From assembly GCA_964444825.1 (NCBI GenBank), contig CAYUIS010000052.1, forward strand, positions 1-31,089: a stretch of 31,089 bases of DNA, written 5' to 3'. A program made the position numbers and the translations under genes. The notes under the pieces are model-generated. The model worked only from the letters and a program-made list of their open reading frames with translations, did no database searches and was not told the origin of the DNA. Source of the stretch: CAYUIS01 sp964444825. GTDB taxonomy: Bacteria > Chloroflexota > Anaerolineae > B4-G1. Of this stretch, positions 14,104-21,930 are shown in pieces (within the stretch, counting starts at the first letter, position 1; every line of letters begins with the position of its first letter).

Positions 14104-17100
14104 ATGTTCAAACCGGTATCCTCAAGTGTAGACTTTGTGGCACAGGAGCATCAGATCCTCGCGTTCTGGGAAGAGACAGACGCTTTCCAGAAGCTGGTCG
14201 AGTTGCGGAAGAATAGCCCGCGGTGGTCCTTCATTGACGGACCGATCACCGCCAACAATCCTATGGGTGTGCATCACGGGTGGGGGCGCACTTACAAGGA
14301 CCTGTACCATCGATTCTGGACGATGAAGGGTTATCGCGCGCGCTATCAGAACGGCTTCGACTGCCAGGGTCTCTGGATTGAGGTCGAGGTGGAAAAGGAG
14401 AAGGGCTTTCACTCCAAACAGGACATTGAAGCGTACGGCATCAGCAGTTTTGTGCGCAAGTGCAAAGAGCGGGTGTTGCGTTATGCTGCCATCCAGACGG
14501 AGCAGTCGATTCGTTTGGGGTATTGGATGGATTGGAACGATCCCGATACACTGCGCGATCTGGCGGATCGGATCGTCGAGGACCCAAATGGGGAAATCAC
14601 GGTTGACGGGTCGGAAGGGCCAGTCACGGATACAGTTGAGCACGTCGTCGCTCGGCTTGGTATGCCCGAGTTGGGTGGTTCCTATTTTACCTTCGCGACT
14701 GAGAACAACTATATGATCTGGACCTTTCTAAAGACCTGTCAGGAGAAAGGGTGGCTCTACAAAGGTCGGGATGTGATGCCCTGGTGTCCTCGCTGCGCTA
14801 CCGGTATCAGTCAGCACGAAATCGTCACTGAAGGGTATCGGGAGATGACCCATCCTGGCGTTACGTTGCGCTTCCCGATCCGCGAGCGACCTGGGGAGAA
14901 TCTATTGGTCTGGACCACTACACCTTGGACATTGACCAGTAACGTGGCAGCGGCGGTTGGGCCAGACCTGACCTATGTCAGGATCCGGCAGGGTGAAGAG
15001 ATCTTTTATCTGTCCAAGGGGGCGCTCTCTATTCTCCAGGGCAAGTACGAGGTTCTGGAGGAGATGCAGGGCGCGGCCCTGGAGGGTTGGACCTATGACG
15101 GTCCCTTCGATGAGCTGGAGGCGCAGCAGGTCGCGGGCGGCCCTCAGGCCCATCGCGTGATCCTGTGGGACGAAGTGGGCGAAGCGGAGGGCACTGGCAT
15201 CGTTCATATGGCGCCAGGTTGTGGGGCGGAGGATTTTGTGCTCGGTCAGGAGCAGGGGCTGCCGGCCATCGCGCCCTTGGACGACGAAGGGTTGTTTGTC
15301 GAGGGATTTGGAGCGTTCACGGGGACCCACGTGTCCGAGAGTCCCGAACGAGTGTTTGACAGCTTGAGAGAGAAGGGAATCCTGTACAAAGTTGAGGACT
15401 ATACGCACCGCTACCCGGTCTGCTGGCGCTGCGGTACCGAACTGGTGTTCCGGCTGGTGGATGAATGGTTCATCTCAATGGACGAGTTGCGGCACGATAT
15501 GATGGACGTAACGCGCCAGATTCGGTGGATTCCATCTTTCGGCCTGGAGCGTGAGCTGGACTGGCTGCGGAATATGCACGATTGGATGATCAGCAAGAAG
15601 CGGTATTGGGGACTGGCGCTGCCCATATGGGAGTGTGAGGCCTGCGGCGAGTTCACGGTCATTGGTGACGAGCGCGAGCTCAAAGAGAGAGCGGTTGCCG
15701 GCTGGGACGAGTATGAGGGCCACACGCCCCACCGTCCCTGGGTGGATGCGGTACGCATCGCCTGTCCGGCGTGTGGCGCGGAGGTGTCCCGCATCGCCGA
15801 CGTGGGTAACCCGTGGTTGGATGCTGGAATCGTCAGCTTTAGCACCCTCCAATATCGAACCGACCCAGACTACTGGCAGAGGTGGTTTCCAGCCGACTGG
15901 ATAAGTGAGTCCTTTCCAGGTCAGTTCCGCAACTGGTTCTACAGCCTCCTCGCTATGGGAACGGTGCTGGAGAACAGACCGCCCTTCCTATCCTGTTTTG
16001 GATACGCCACGCTGCTGGCCGAGGATGGCCAAGAGATGCACAAGTCGTGGGGGAACGCCATCGAGTTCAACGAAGCCGCTGACCAGATGGGAGTGGACGT
16101 GATGCGCTGGCTCTATTGCCGCCAGAAACCTGAGAACAACTTGCTCTTCGGCTATGGTAGGGCGGACGAGGTGCGACGACAATTCTTGATCCCGCTCTGG
16201 AATGTGTACTCGTTCTTTGTGACCTATGCTCGCATCGACAAGTGGCAGCTCGGATCCAAAGACGCTGGTTCTGAACTGGAATCCGGGAACCAGACGATGC
16301 TGGACAGGTGGATACTTGGCCGTCTAGACGAGGTGATAGCCCGAGTGTCCGATCGCCTGGAAAACTATGATGCCTACGGAGCTACCTGGGTGCTCGAACC
16401 TTTCCTCGACGATTTAACCAACTGGTATGTGCGTCGCAGCCGGAGGCGGTTCTGGAAGTCTGAGCAGGATGCGGACAAGGGAGCTGCCTACAGCACGCTC
16501 TATCAGGTTCTGACGACGCTGTGCCGGTTGCTGGCGCCGTTCGTGCCCTTTGTGACAGAGGTGATGTATCAGAACCTGGTCCGTTCGATGGATCCTGAGG
16601 CTTTGGAAAGCGTCCATCACGCTAGCTGGCCGGAGGCGCGTCTGGAGACAGTGGACGAGGAGTTGCTGTCCAGCATGGAGCTGGCGCGACAGGTGGTCGC
16701 GCTGGGCCACTCGGCTCGTAACAGTCGGAACGTCAAACTCCGCCAGCCTCTAGCTGCGGTCATGATCCATAGGGAGGCCGGAGCCATGGGACTTGGCGAG
16801 GAGCTTTTGGCCTTGATCCAGGACGAACTGAACGTCAAACAGGTGCAGTTCGTGGACGATCCGAGCGACCTGGTGGTCTATCGTCTTCTGCCGGATAACA
16901 AAGTCCTCGGTCCGCGTTTTGGGAAGCGCTTCCCGGCGCTCCGAGCGGCGCTGTCGGATTTGGATCCGTTGGATACGGCGAAACGACTGCGGGCAGGGCT
17001 ACCTCTCCAGCTCGAGGTTGAGGGAGAAGAGATCGAGCTGTCTCCTGAGGAGGTGTTGGTACAAGAGAACCCTCGCGAGGGACTGGCGGTGGCATCGGAG

Positions 17101-17406
17101 CGAGGTGTGACGGTTGCTGTGGACGTTGTCGTCACCGCCGAGTTGGCTGCTGAGGGGATGGCGCGGGAGGTGGTGCGGCGGGTCCAGAATCTGCGCAAGG
17201 AGGCTGGCTTTAACCTGGATGACCGTATTGTCACAGGCTATCAAGCTGAAGGGGAACTGGCCGTCGCGATCGAGGCGTGGCGTGACTTTATCGCTGCCGA
17301 GACGCTGAGTGTTGAGTTTGAGGATGGTCTGCCGGACGAGGGGGGCTTTGCTGGTGAGGATCGGATAGACGGAGACCTGGTAAAGTTCAACATTCGCAGG
17401 GTGTAG
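14104..17406 (+). CDS. ileS: isoleucyl-tRNA synthetase with swapped GXHH signature
   Basis: 1100 aa from ATG 14104, with GGAGG 5 bases upstream; the frame runs back to 14059 but without a ribosome site. Class Ia synthetase charging tRNA(Ile). The signature reads NNPMGVHHGWGRT, so residues 55-58 are GVHH rather than HXGH. The KMSKS loop is MHKSW (645-649). The CP1 editing domain has TTTPWTLTSN and GIVHMAPGCGAED. Zinc-type cysteines appear in CEACGEF and CPACGAEV, then the anticodon-binding domain (LDRWILGRLDEV) and a long C-terminal domain as in type 2 enzymes. Known work links GXHH in IleRS2 to very high mupirocin resistance. No clear forward promoter is seen between ilvE and its start. Confidence 0.95.
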   Translation: MFKPVSSSVDFVAQEHQILAFWEETDAFQKLVELRKNSPRWSFIDGPITANNPMGVHHGWGRTYKDLYHRFWTMKGYRARYQNGFDCQGLWIEVEVEKEKGFHSKQDIEAYGISSFVRKCKERVLRYAAIQTEQSIRLGYWMDWNDPDTLRDLADRIVEDPNGEITVDGSEGPVTDTVEHVVARLGMPELGGSYFTFATENNYMIWTFLKTCQEKGWLYKGRDVMPWCPRCATGISQHEIVTEGYREMTHPGVTLRFPIRERPGENLLVWTTTPWTLTSNVAAAVGPDLTYVRIRQGEEIFYLSKGALSILQGKYEVLEEMQGAALEGWTYDGPFDELEAQQVAGGPQAHRVILWDEVGEAEGTGIVHMAPGCGAEDFVLGQEQGLPAIAPLDDEGLFVEGFGAFTGTHVSESPERVFDSLREKGILYKVEDYTHRYPVCWRCGTELVFRLVDEWFISMDELRHDMMDVTRQIRWIPSFGLERELDWLRNMHDWMISKKRYWGLALPIWECEACGEFTVIGDERELKERAVAGWDEYEGHTPHRPWVDAVRIACPACGAEVSRIADVGNPWLDAGIVSFSTLQYRTDPDYWQRWFPADWISESFPGQFRNWFYSLLAMGTVLENRPPFLSCFGYATLLAEDGQEMHKSWGNAIEFNEAADQMGVDVMRWLYCRQKPENNLLFGYGRADEVRRQFLIPLWNVYSFFVTYARIDKWQLGSKDAGSELESGNQTMLDRWILGRLDEVIARVSDRLENYDAYGATWVLEPFLDDLTNWYVRRSRRRFWKSEQDADKGAAYSTLYQVLTTLCRLLAPFVPFVTEVMYQNLVRSMDPEALESVHHASWPEARLETVDEELLSSMELARQVVALGHSARNSRNVKLRQPLAAVMIHREAGAMGLGEELLALIQDELNVKQVQFVDDPSDLVVYRLLPDNKVLGPRFGKRFPALRAALSDLDPLDTAKRLRAGLPLQLEVEGEEIELSPEEVLVQENPREGLAVASERGVTVAVDVVVTAELAAEGMAREVVRRVQNLRKEAGFNLDDRIVTGYQAEGELAVAIEAWRDFIAAETLSVEFEDGLPDEGGFAGEDRIDGDLVKFNIRRV

Positions 17407-17417
17407 TGGGCGCGCTC

Positions 17418-17446
17418 TTGTCAATTCTGGCTGGGTGGGGTAGAAT
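17418..17446 (+). promoter_or_regulatory. predicted promoter of the dksA-like/lspA operon
   Basis: TTGTCA at 17418-17423 and TAGAAT at 17441-17446, spacer 17, starting 11 bases after the ileS stop. It should drive the five-gene overlapping set ending at 20148. Confidence 0.6.
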
Positions 17447-17485
17447 ATGGCGCGCTCAAGTGGGGGGCGGGTTGGAGGAAAACAG

Positions 17486-17848
17486 ATGCCTTTCTCGTAT
17501 GAGAGAGCAAGACAGGAACTGACGCAGGAGCAAGCCAAATTGCGCCAGCAGTTGGCGCGACTAGAGGCTGTCGAGTACGAAAGTATCGGATACGGCAATC
17601 ACATTGCCGACGATGGGACCGAGGCCTTTGAGCAGGCCGTGGGCGTGGCACTTCAACGCAAGATCGAGACCACGTTGGAACAGGTCGAGCAGGCTTTGAA
17701 TAAGCTTGGCGATGGGACCTATGGTCTTTGCGAGGCGTGCGGTGCCAGGATCGATCGAGCTCGCTTGGAGGCCCTGCCCTACGCGCAATGCTGCCTGACC
17801 TGCCAATCCCGTACAGAACGGAAGGGTATGCAGGTAGTTTCTCATTGA
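17486..17848 (+). CDS. DksA/TraR-family C4 zinc finger protein
   Basis: 120 aa. A coiled-coil N-terminal half (about residues 6-75) is followed by a C4 zinc finger with the classic spacing: Cys82-x2-Cys85-x17-Cys103-x2-Cys106. DksA/TraR proteins enter the RNA polymerase secondary channel and alter initiation; small Chloroflexota and Gram-positive members (YteA-like) are less studied. ATG 17486 is chosen because GGAGG at 17474-17478 is 7 bases upstream; an ATG at 17447 overlaps the -10 box. Its stop overlaps the lspA TTG start (TTGA). DksA-like genes are often next to lspA in other bacteria, which supports the assignment. Confidence 0.88.
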   Translation: MPFSYERARQELTQEQAKLRQQLARLEAVEYESIGYGNHIADDGTEAFEQAVGVALQRKIETTLEQVEQALNKLGDGTYGLCEACGARIDRARLEALPYAQCCLTCQSRTERKGMQVVSH

Positions 17849-18363
17849 GACAATCCAAGCGAGACGTGCTGATCTTGCCAGTGATGGCAGGATTGGTTGT
17901 GCTGTTTGACCAGATCACCAAGCACCTGGTGACTGCATGGCTGGAAGTGGGCCAGTCGTGGGGCGTTGTGCCCGGGCTGGCCTCTATCTTTCGTATTACC
18001 CACGTGACCAATACAGGGGTTGCTTTTGGCTTGTTTCCTGGGGCAGGCACCCTGTTTGCCATTGTCCATGCTGTGGCCGCCTTGGCGATCCTGGTATATG
18101 GCTGGTCTCTTCCTCCTAACCATGCCTTGATGAGGATGGCATTGGCCTTGCCTCTGGGAGGAGCCATCGGCAATCTAGCCGATCGGCTGCGGTACGGATC
18201 TGTGGTGGATTTTATCGACCTCAGTTTTTGGCCCCTGCGCCAATGGCCGATCTTTAACCTGGCTGATGCTTCCATCGTCACGGGTGTGGGACTGCTGCTG
18301 CTGCTGATGCTGTGGGAAGAACGGCGGGAGCGAGAGGAGCAGCGGGTGGTGGAGGATGGCTGA
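17845..18363 (+). CDS. lspA: lipoprotein signal peptidase (signal peptidase II)
   Basis: 172 aa from TTG 17845, which overlaps the previous stop as TTGA; GTG 17866 is an alternative. The aspartic protease cleaves prolipoproteins at the lipobox in the membrane. Four hydrophobic helices are seen, with the conserved FDQITKHLV, NTGVAFGLF, GGAIGNLADRL, VVDFIDL (catalytic Asp122) and FNLADASI (catalytic Asp141). Several predicted lipoproteins in this window would be its substrates. It overlaps the next gene by 8 bases. Confidence 0.95.
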   Translation: MRQSKRDVLILPVMAGLVVLFDQITKHLVTAWLEVGQSWGVVPGLASIFRITHVTNTGVAFGLFPGAGTLFAIVHAVAALAILVYGWSLPPNHALMRMALALPLGGAIGNLADRLRYGSVVDFIDLSFWPLRQWPIFNLADASIVTGVGLLLLLMLWEERREREEQRVVEDG

Positions 18364-19342
18364 GGCGCCCTCGCCTTCGGTCTTTATCGTCGAGCACGGC
18401 GGCGAACGTCTCGACAGAGTCGTGCCAGACTACATACAGGACCTCAGTCGAGCAGTGACCCAGCGCCTGATCAAGGCAGGCGAGGTCACGGTCAATGGCC
18501 GACCGAGTAAGCCTGGTTATCGGGTTCAGGCAGGTGACGAGGTCATGGTGCAAGTGCCCGTCGAGTTGCCTGAGCCCGTTCTCCCTGAGAACATCCCACT
18601 TGATATCAGATATGAAGATGACCACCTGCTGGTGGTGAACAAACCGGCAGGTATGGTCGTCCACCCGGCTCTCGGGCACCCGGCTGGCACATTGGTCAAC
18701 GCTGTGCTGGCCCACTGTCCCCAGGTCGCCGAGGTGGGTGGGCCGGAACGGGCCGGAATCGTACACCGGCTGGACAAGGATACCTCAGGATTGATCCTCA
18801 TTGCCAAAGACGAGACGACCCGAGCAGCGCTTCAGCGGCAGTTCAAGCGCCGCCAAGTCGCCAAGACCTATGTGGCATTGGTAGACGGACTGGTGCATCC
18901 CCGCGAGGGGATCATAGAAGTGCCTGTGGGGCGTGACAAGAGGCATCGCAAGCGGATGGCGGTAGTACGGAGCGGACGACCGGCGCAGACCATGTATCGA
19001 GTGGTCGAGTATTTTTCCAACAACACGCTCCTGGAGGTGCGGCCCCATACAGGCCGCACGCATCAAATCCGGGTACATCTATCCTGGATGGGCTATCCTA
19101 TTGTGGGGGATGTGGTTTATGGCCTCCGTCGCCAGCGGCAGCTTACAGATCGGCATTTCCTTCACGCAGCTCGGCTCCGTTTTACCCATCCAGAGTCCGG
19201 CCAAGAAATGGAGATCCAAGCGCCGTTGCCACCGGAGCTGGATGGACTGCTTGGGCGGTTGCGTCGGGGTGCGGGAAGGCGGCGCGAAGGTGGCCGAGAG
19301 TCTCAAGAAGACGACGTATCATGGGAGGTAACGGATGAGTGA
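18356..19342 (+). CDS. rluD: RluA/RluD-family 23S rRNA pseudouridine synthase
   Basis: 328 aa. An N-terminal S4 RNA-binding domain (about 17-75, RLDRVVPDYI and RLIKAGEVTVNG) precedes the catalytic domain with GIVHRLDKDTSGL, where Asp140 is the catalytic residue, and LEVRPHTGRTHQIRVHL. Members isomerise uridine in large-subunit rRNA; RluD is the usual copy found next to lspA, but exact site specificity is not proven here. A low-complexity, charged tail (about 300-328) follows the fold. The start overlaps lspA by 8 bases, with a G-rich stretch rather than a spaced ribosome site, which suggests coupling. Confidence 0.92.
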   Translation: MAEAPSPSVFIVEHGGERLDRVVPDYIQDLSRAVTQRLIKAGEVTVNGRPSKPGYRVQAGDEVMVQVPVELPEPVLPENIPLDIRYEDDHLLVVNKPAGMVVHPALGHPAGTLVNAVLAHCPQVAEVGGPERAGIVHRLDKDTSGLILIAKDETTRAALQRQFKRRQVAKTYVALVDGLVHPREGIIEVPVGRDKRHRKRMAVVRSGRPAQTMYRVVEYFSNNTLLEVRPHTGRTHQIRVHLSWMGYPIVGDVVYGLRRQRQLTDRHFLHAARLRFTHPESGQEMEIQAPLPPELDGLLGRLRRGAGRRREGGRESQEDDVSWEVTDE

Positions 19343-19520
19343 TGACGGAATTGAAGTCCTATCCGAGACGGAGACGTTTAGCCTGTGGCGGGTAAAAGAG
19401 CCGGATGGTGAGACGACGTATCATCTCGAGTTGGGAACCGTTACGGTGCATTTCTTTCGCGAGGAGTGGGAGGAAATGGTCGAGCTGATGAAGGAAGCAG
19501 CTCTTGCTGCAGAAGGGTGA
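19335..19520 (+). CDS. small acidic hypothetical protein
   Basis: 61 aa, strongly acidic. A beta-like N-terminal half (FSLWRV, TYHLELGTVTVHFF) and an acidic helix at the end (EEWEEMVELMKEAA). GGGAGG lies 8 bases before the ATG, and the gene overlaps rluD by 8 bases and the following DUF3786 gene by 17, so it is well supported as a real coding sequence. I do not recognise a family. Confidence 0.75.
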   Translation: MSDDGIEVLSETETFSLWRVKEPDGETTYHLELGTVTVHFFREEWEEMVELMKEAALAAEG

Positions 19521-20148
19521 GACTACTCCCCAACTAGAAGAATGGTTCGACCGGCTTGCATCTGTGGTTGAGGAGGCGCGCACAGGTTTACGGGCCGTCA
19601 AGCCAGGTAAACTGAAACTGCGCAGCGGGTGCGAGCAGGACGGAAACGGCGATTACCGCCTCACATTCTTCGGCCAGGAGTATGTCATCTCTGCTGATGG
19701 TTTTGCCGTCCGTCGAGCTGATACAGATAAGGAACAGCCATCCTTCACTCAGAGCCTGATCCTGACTTATCTGATCACAGCCGATGGCACGACCCCTTCC
19801 AGCCGTTGGATCGGATTCCGCGAGTTGCCGGATGGGATGTTCTATGTTCAGGCATTCCAAGGCTATACGGGAGGACGGCTGGTGCGTGAGCTAGAGGATG
19901 ACATGGTAGCCTTCCGCCGGGCCGCCGAGGCGCTGGGTGGGGAGCCACTGGCGATCGGGGATGCAGGCTATATCTTCACCGTATTCCCTCGTGTGCACAT
20001 GGCGCTGGTGTATTGGGAGGGGGACGATGAGTTTCCCTCGCAGGCGCGCGTCTTGTTCGAGGATACCAGCTCACATTACATGTGTACGGATGGCCTGGCG
20101 ATCCTGGGCAGCCAATTGGTGGGGCGATTGCTAAAGGCCGCTCGTTAG
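19504..20148 (+). CDS. DUF3786 domain-containing protein
   Basis: 214 aa from TTG 19504, overlapping the small gene by 17 bases. After a helical N-terminus, the body has the DUF3786 pattern: YRLTFFGQEYVIS, LTYLITADGTTPSSRWIGFRELP, then VALVYWEGDDEFP-like (MALVYWEGDDEFPSQARVLF) and SSHYMCTDGLAILGSQLV. Function is unknown; the family is common in anaerobic bacteria. It is the last gene of the overlapping operon and is followed 26 bases later by a strong terminator. A later start is possible but the overlap and conserved length favour this one. Confidence 0.82.
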   Translation: MLQKGETTPQLEEWFDRLASVVEEARTGLRAVKPGKLKLRSGCEQDGNGDYRLTFFGQEYVISADGFAVRRADTDKEQPSFTQSLILTYLITADGTTPSSRWIGFRELPDGMFYVQAFQGYTGGRLVRELEDDMVAFRRAAEALGGEPLAIGDAGYIFTVFPRVHMALVYWEGDDEFPSQARVLFEDTSSHYMCTDGLAILGSQLVGRLLKAAR

Positions 20149-20173
20149 TCTCTAGGGGGCTTGGGGTGCTGGG

Positions 20174-20205
20174 GACCGCTGAAAGCTCAGCGGTCTTCTT
20201 TTTTT
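20174..20205 (+). terminator. strong rho-independent terminator
   Basis: GACCGCTGA and TCAGCGGTC make a perfect 9-bp stem around AAGC, followed by TTCTTTTTTT. It ends the dksA-like/lspA/rluD/DUF3786 operon. Confidence 0.93.
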
Positions 20206-20331
20206 ACCAGTCCGATCACGGATATGACGAGGCGTTGGCACGATGAACAGCTTGGCAACTTTTGCCAGGCTGATGCGTATTATCAGAGAGAGGCGGTTAC
20301 TCGACTAGTACTTCAAGGTAAAGATGATGGA

Positions 20332-20485
20332 CCGTCATTCTGAGCGGAGCGAAGAATCTCACTGTTGCCAACGAGAAATCGTCTGTTTTGCGGAGGCGAG
20401 ATTCTTCGCCCTGTACCCTTGTCCTGTCTGCCAAGGACAGGGCTGTCCGTACAGGACAGTGTCGCTACGCTCCTCAGAATGACGG
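20332..20485. repeat. MITE-like interspersed palindromic element
   Basis: The ends are perfect 13-bp inverted repeats, CCGTCATTCTGAG and CTCAGAATGACGG. Inside is a second inverted pair (GAAGAATCTC at 20351-20360 and GAGATTCTTC at 20398-20407), and then a module (20416-20442) that pairs CCTTGTCCTGT-like with AAGGACAGGG. No transposase is coded. No clear target duplication is seen. The module is also found, inverted, in the element at 25851-25985. Open frames here are not protein-like. The flanking 20206-20331 shows nothing else. Confidence 0.75.
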
Positions 20486-20550
20486 CTTATCAAAATCAAC
20501 TTGACCAGGTACTGGTGCGACAACCCGCTCACACGAACCGATGTGTGTCC

Positions 20551-20579
20551 TTGACAACACCAGCTTTGCGCTATAAGAT
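20551..20579 (+). promoter_or_regulatory. predicted promoter of the sensor/TerY operon
   Basis: Consensus TTGACA at 20551-20556. The -10 is either TAAGAT (20574-20579, spacer 17) or TATAAG (20572-20577, spacer 15). It is the only good promoter seen ahead of the long run of genes starting at 20661. Confidence 0.6.
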
Positions 20580-20617
20580 TAGGTTGAAAGATTCCTTACA
20601 CAAGGTTCCGTTACCAT

Positions 20618-20635
20618 AAACCTGCCACCAGGTTT
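20618..20635 (+). promoter_or_regulatory. inverted repeat in the leader of the sensor operon
   Basis: AAACCTG and CAGGTTT form a 7-bp inverted repeat around CCAC, between the promoter and the first start codon. It could be an operator or a leader hairpin; no T-tract follows. Confidence 0.4.
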
Positions 20636-20660
20636 TAGCAATGATCAAGTGAGAGATAGA

Positions 20661-21920
20661 ATGGACAACACTCGTTGGATATTTGTAGGAATTGTGATCG
20701 TCGCCCTCCTGATCGTCGGTGTCTCCCTGCTATGGCGAGGGCTGAGCGATACGAGCAGTCCCGCTGAGGGTCTCACCGTCGAGCGACCCGACACTGTCAC
20801 CGTGCGCGTGCTTAGCGCTTTGCCGGTGGGACCCTGGGTGCGGAGCGCAGCCGACGCTTTCAACGCGACCGATTCCACCGTGGATGGCGTGCCGGTACAG
20901 GTGGAGATCGTGGCGATGGATGGCCTAACCGCCCTGGGGCGCTGGGATCGTAACGACTTTGGTGCTCTGCCGGCCGACGCGCGACGTGAGGACCTGAGTG
21001 AGACAGAACTGGCCGCCCTGGATGACTTTCCCACAGCCTGGATTCCTGACAACCGCTACCTGGTGGAGCTGGCCAACGCCTCTTACAAAGAACGGCTGGG
21101 CCGAGATGTCTTTCTGACCGACGGCGAATATCGGGCTCGTCCCATCGCCGTCAGTCTTTTCACCTGGGGCATCTATGAGAGCCGGGCCAGGGTCTTGGAG
21201 GATCATTTCGGCACGGTCACTTGGGGCACAATCCACGACGCCGCCGTCGCGCGCGGGGGGTGGCCCGAGTTGGGCGGCGACTCTGGCTGGGGGTATTTTA
21301 AACTGGTGGTCCCCAATCCCCACAAAAACGTGGGCGGCCTGACCGCCATGATCGCTGCCGCTGGTGAGTACTATGACCGCACCGACATCGGCGTAGAGGA
21401 CATCACCGCCCCCGAGTTCCAGGCCTGGTTGGGCGAGTTGATGGGCTCTGTGACCGATTTCAGCAGCGCCAGCGCCTACACCGCCGAGGATTTTGCCCTC
21501 TTTGGGTACAGTGTAGGCGACGGCGGTCAACTGCTGGAAAGCGACCTGCTACAAAACATGCAGGGCATCCTCACGCGGTGGGAGGACCCTCTGTTGCTCT
21601 ACTACCCTCGATATGTTACCTGGTTCGACTTTCCTTTCACCGTCTGGATAGGCCCAGAGACCAGCGCGCTGGAGAAGAACGCAGCGTTGGCGTTCCAACG
21701 CTTTCTATTGAGCGAAGCGCAACAGGAAGCCGCCCTGGTCTATGGTCTGCGTCCGGCCAACTCCAACGTCGCTGTAGACGCTAACCCGGACAGCCTCTTC
21801 GTCAAGTGGCAGGATCGGGGTGTCGAGCCTGTCGTGCCTCGCGCTGACGCTATGCGCAGCCCTGACCGGGACGTGCTCCTGGCGCTGCTGCGCTGGTTTG
21901 ATCTGAACGTAGCAGAGTAA
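20661..21920 (+). CDS. membrane-anchored extracellular solute-binding-like protein
   Basis: 419 aa from ATG 20661; GTG 20649 would add four residues. A single hydrophobic helix (about 6-24) without a lipobox Cys anchors an extracellular domain. The fold pattern resembles periplasmic binding proteins (TVRVLSALPVGPWVRSAADAFN near the start, WGIYESRARVLEDHFG, ALAFQRFLLSEAQQEAAL near the end, as in SBP_bac type 11 or 1). No ABC permease or ATPase is nearby. The next gene has a related binding domain fused to vWA, so the two likely work together as a sensor or adhesion pair. I infer the ligand-binding role from fold-like motifs only. Confidence 0.75.
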   Translation: MDNTRWIFVGIVIVALLIVGVSLLWRGLSDTSSPAEGLTVERPDTVTVRVLSALPVGPWVRSAADAFNATDSTVDGVPVQVEIVAMDGLTALGRWDRNDFGALPADARREDLSETELAALDDFPTAWIPDNRYLVELANASYKERLGRDVFLTDGEYRARPIAVSLFTWGIYESRARVLEDHFGTVTWGTIHDAAVARGGWPELGGDSGWGYFKLVVPNPHKNVGGLTAMIAAAGEYYDRTDIGVEDITAPEFQAWLGELMGSVTDFSSASAYTAEDFALFGYSVGDGGQLLESDLLQNMQGILTRWEDPLLLYYPRYVTWFDFPFTVWIGPETSALEKNAALAFQRFLLSEAQQEAALVYGLRPANSNVAVDANPDSLFVKWQDRGVEPVVPRADAMRSPDRDVLLALLRWFDLNVAE

Positions 21921-21930
21921 GGTGGTGGGT

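Noticed and set aside
20161..20619. Two short open frames (60 and 84 codons)
   Set aside because: The first overlaps the terminator and the second lies across the palindromic element; both lack ribosome sites and protein-like composition.
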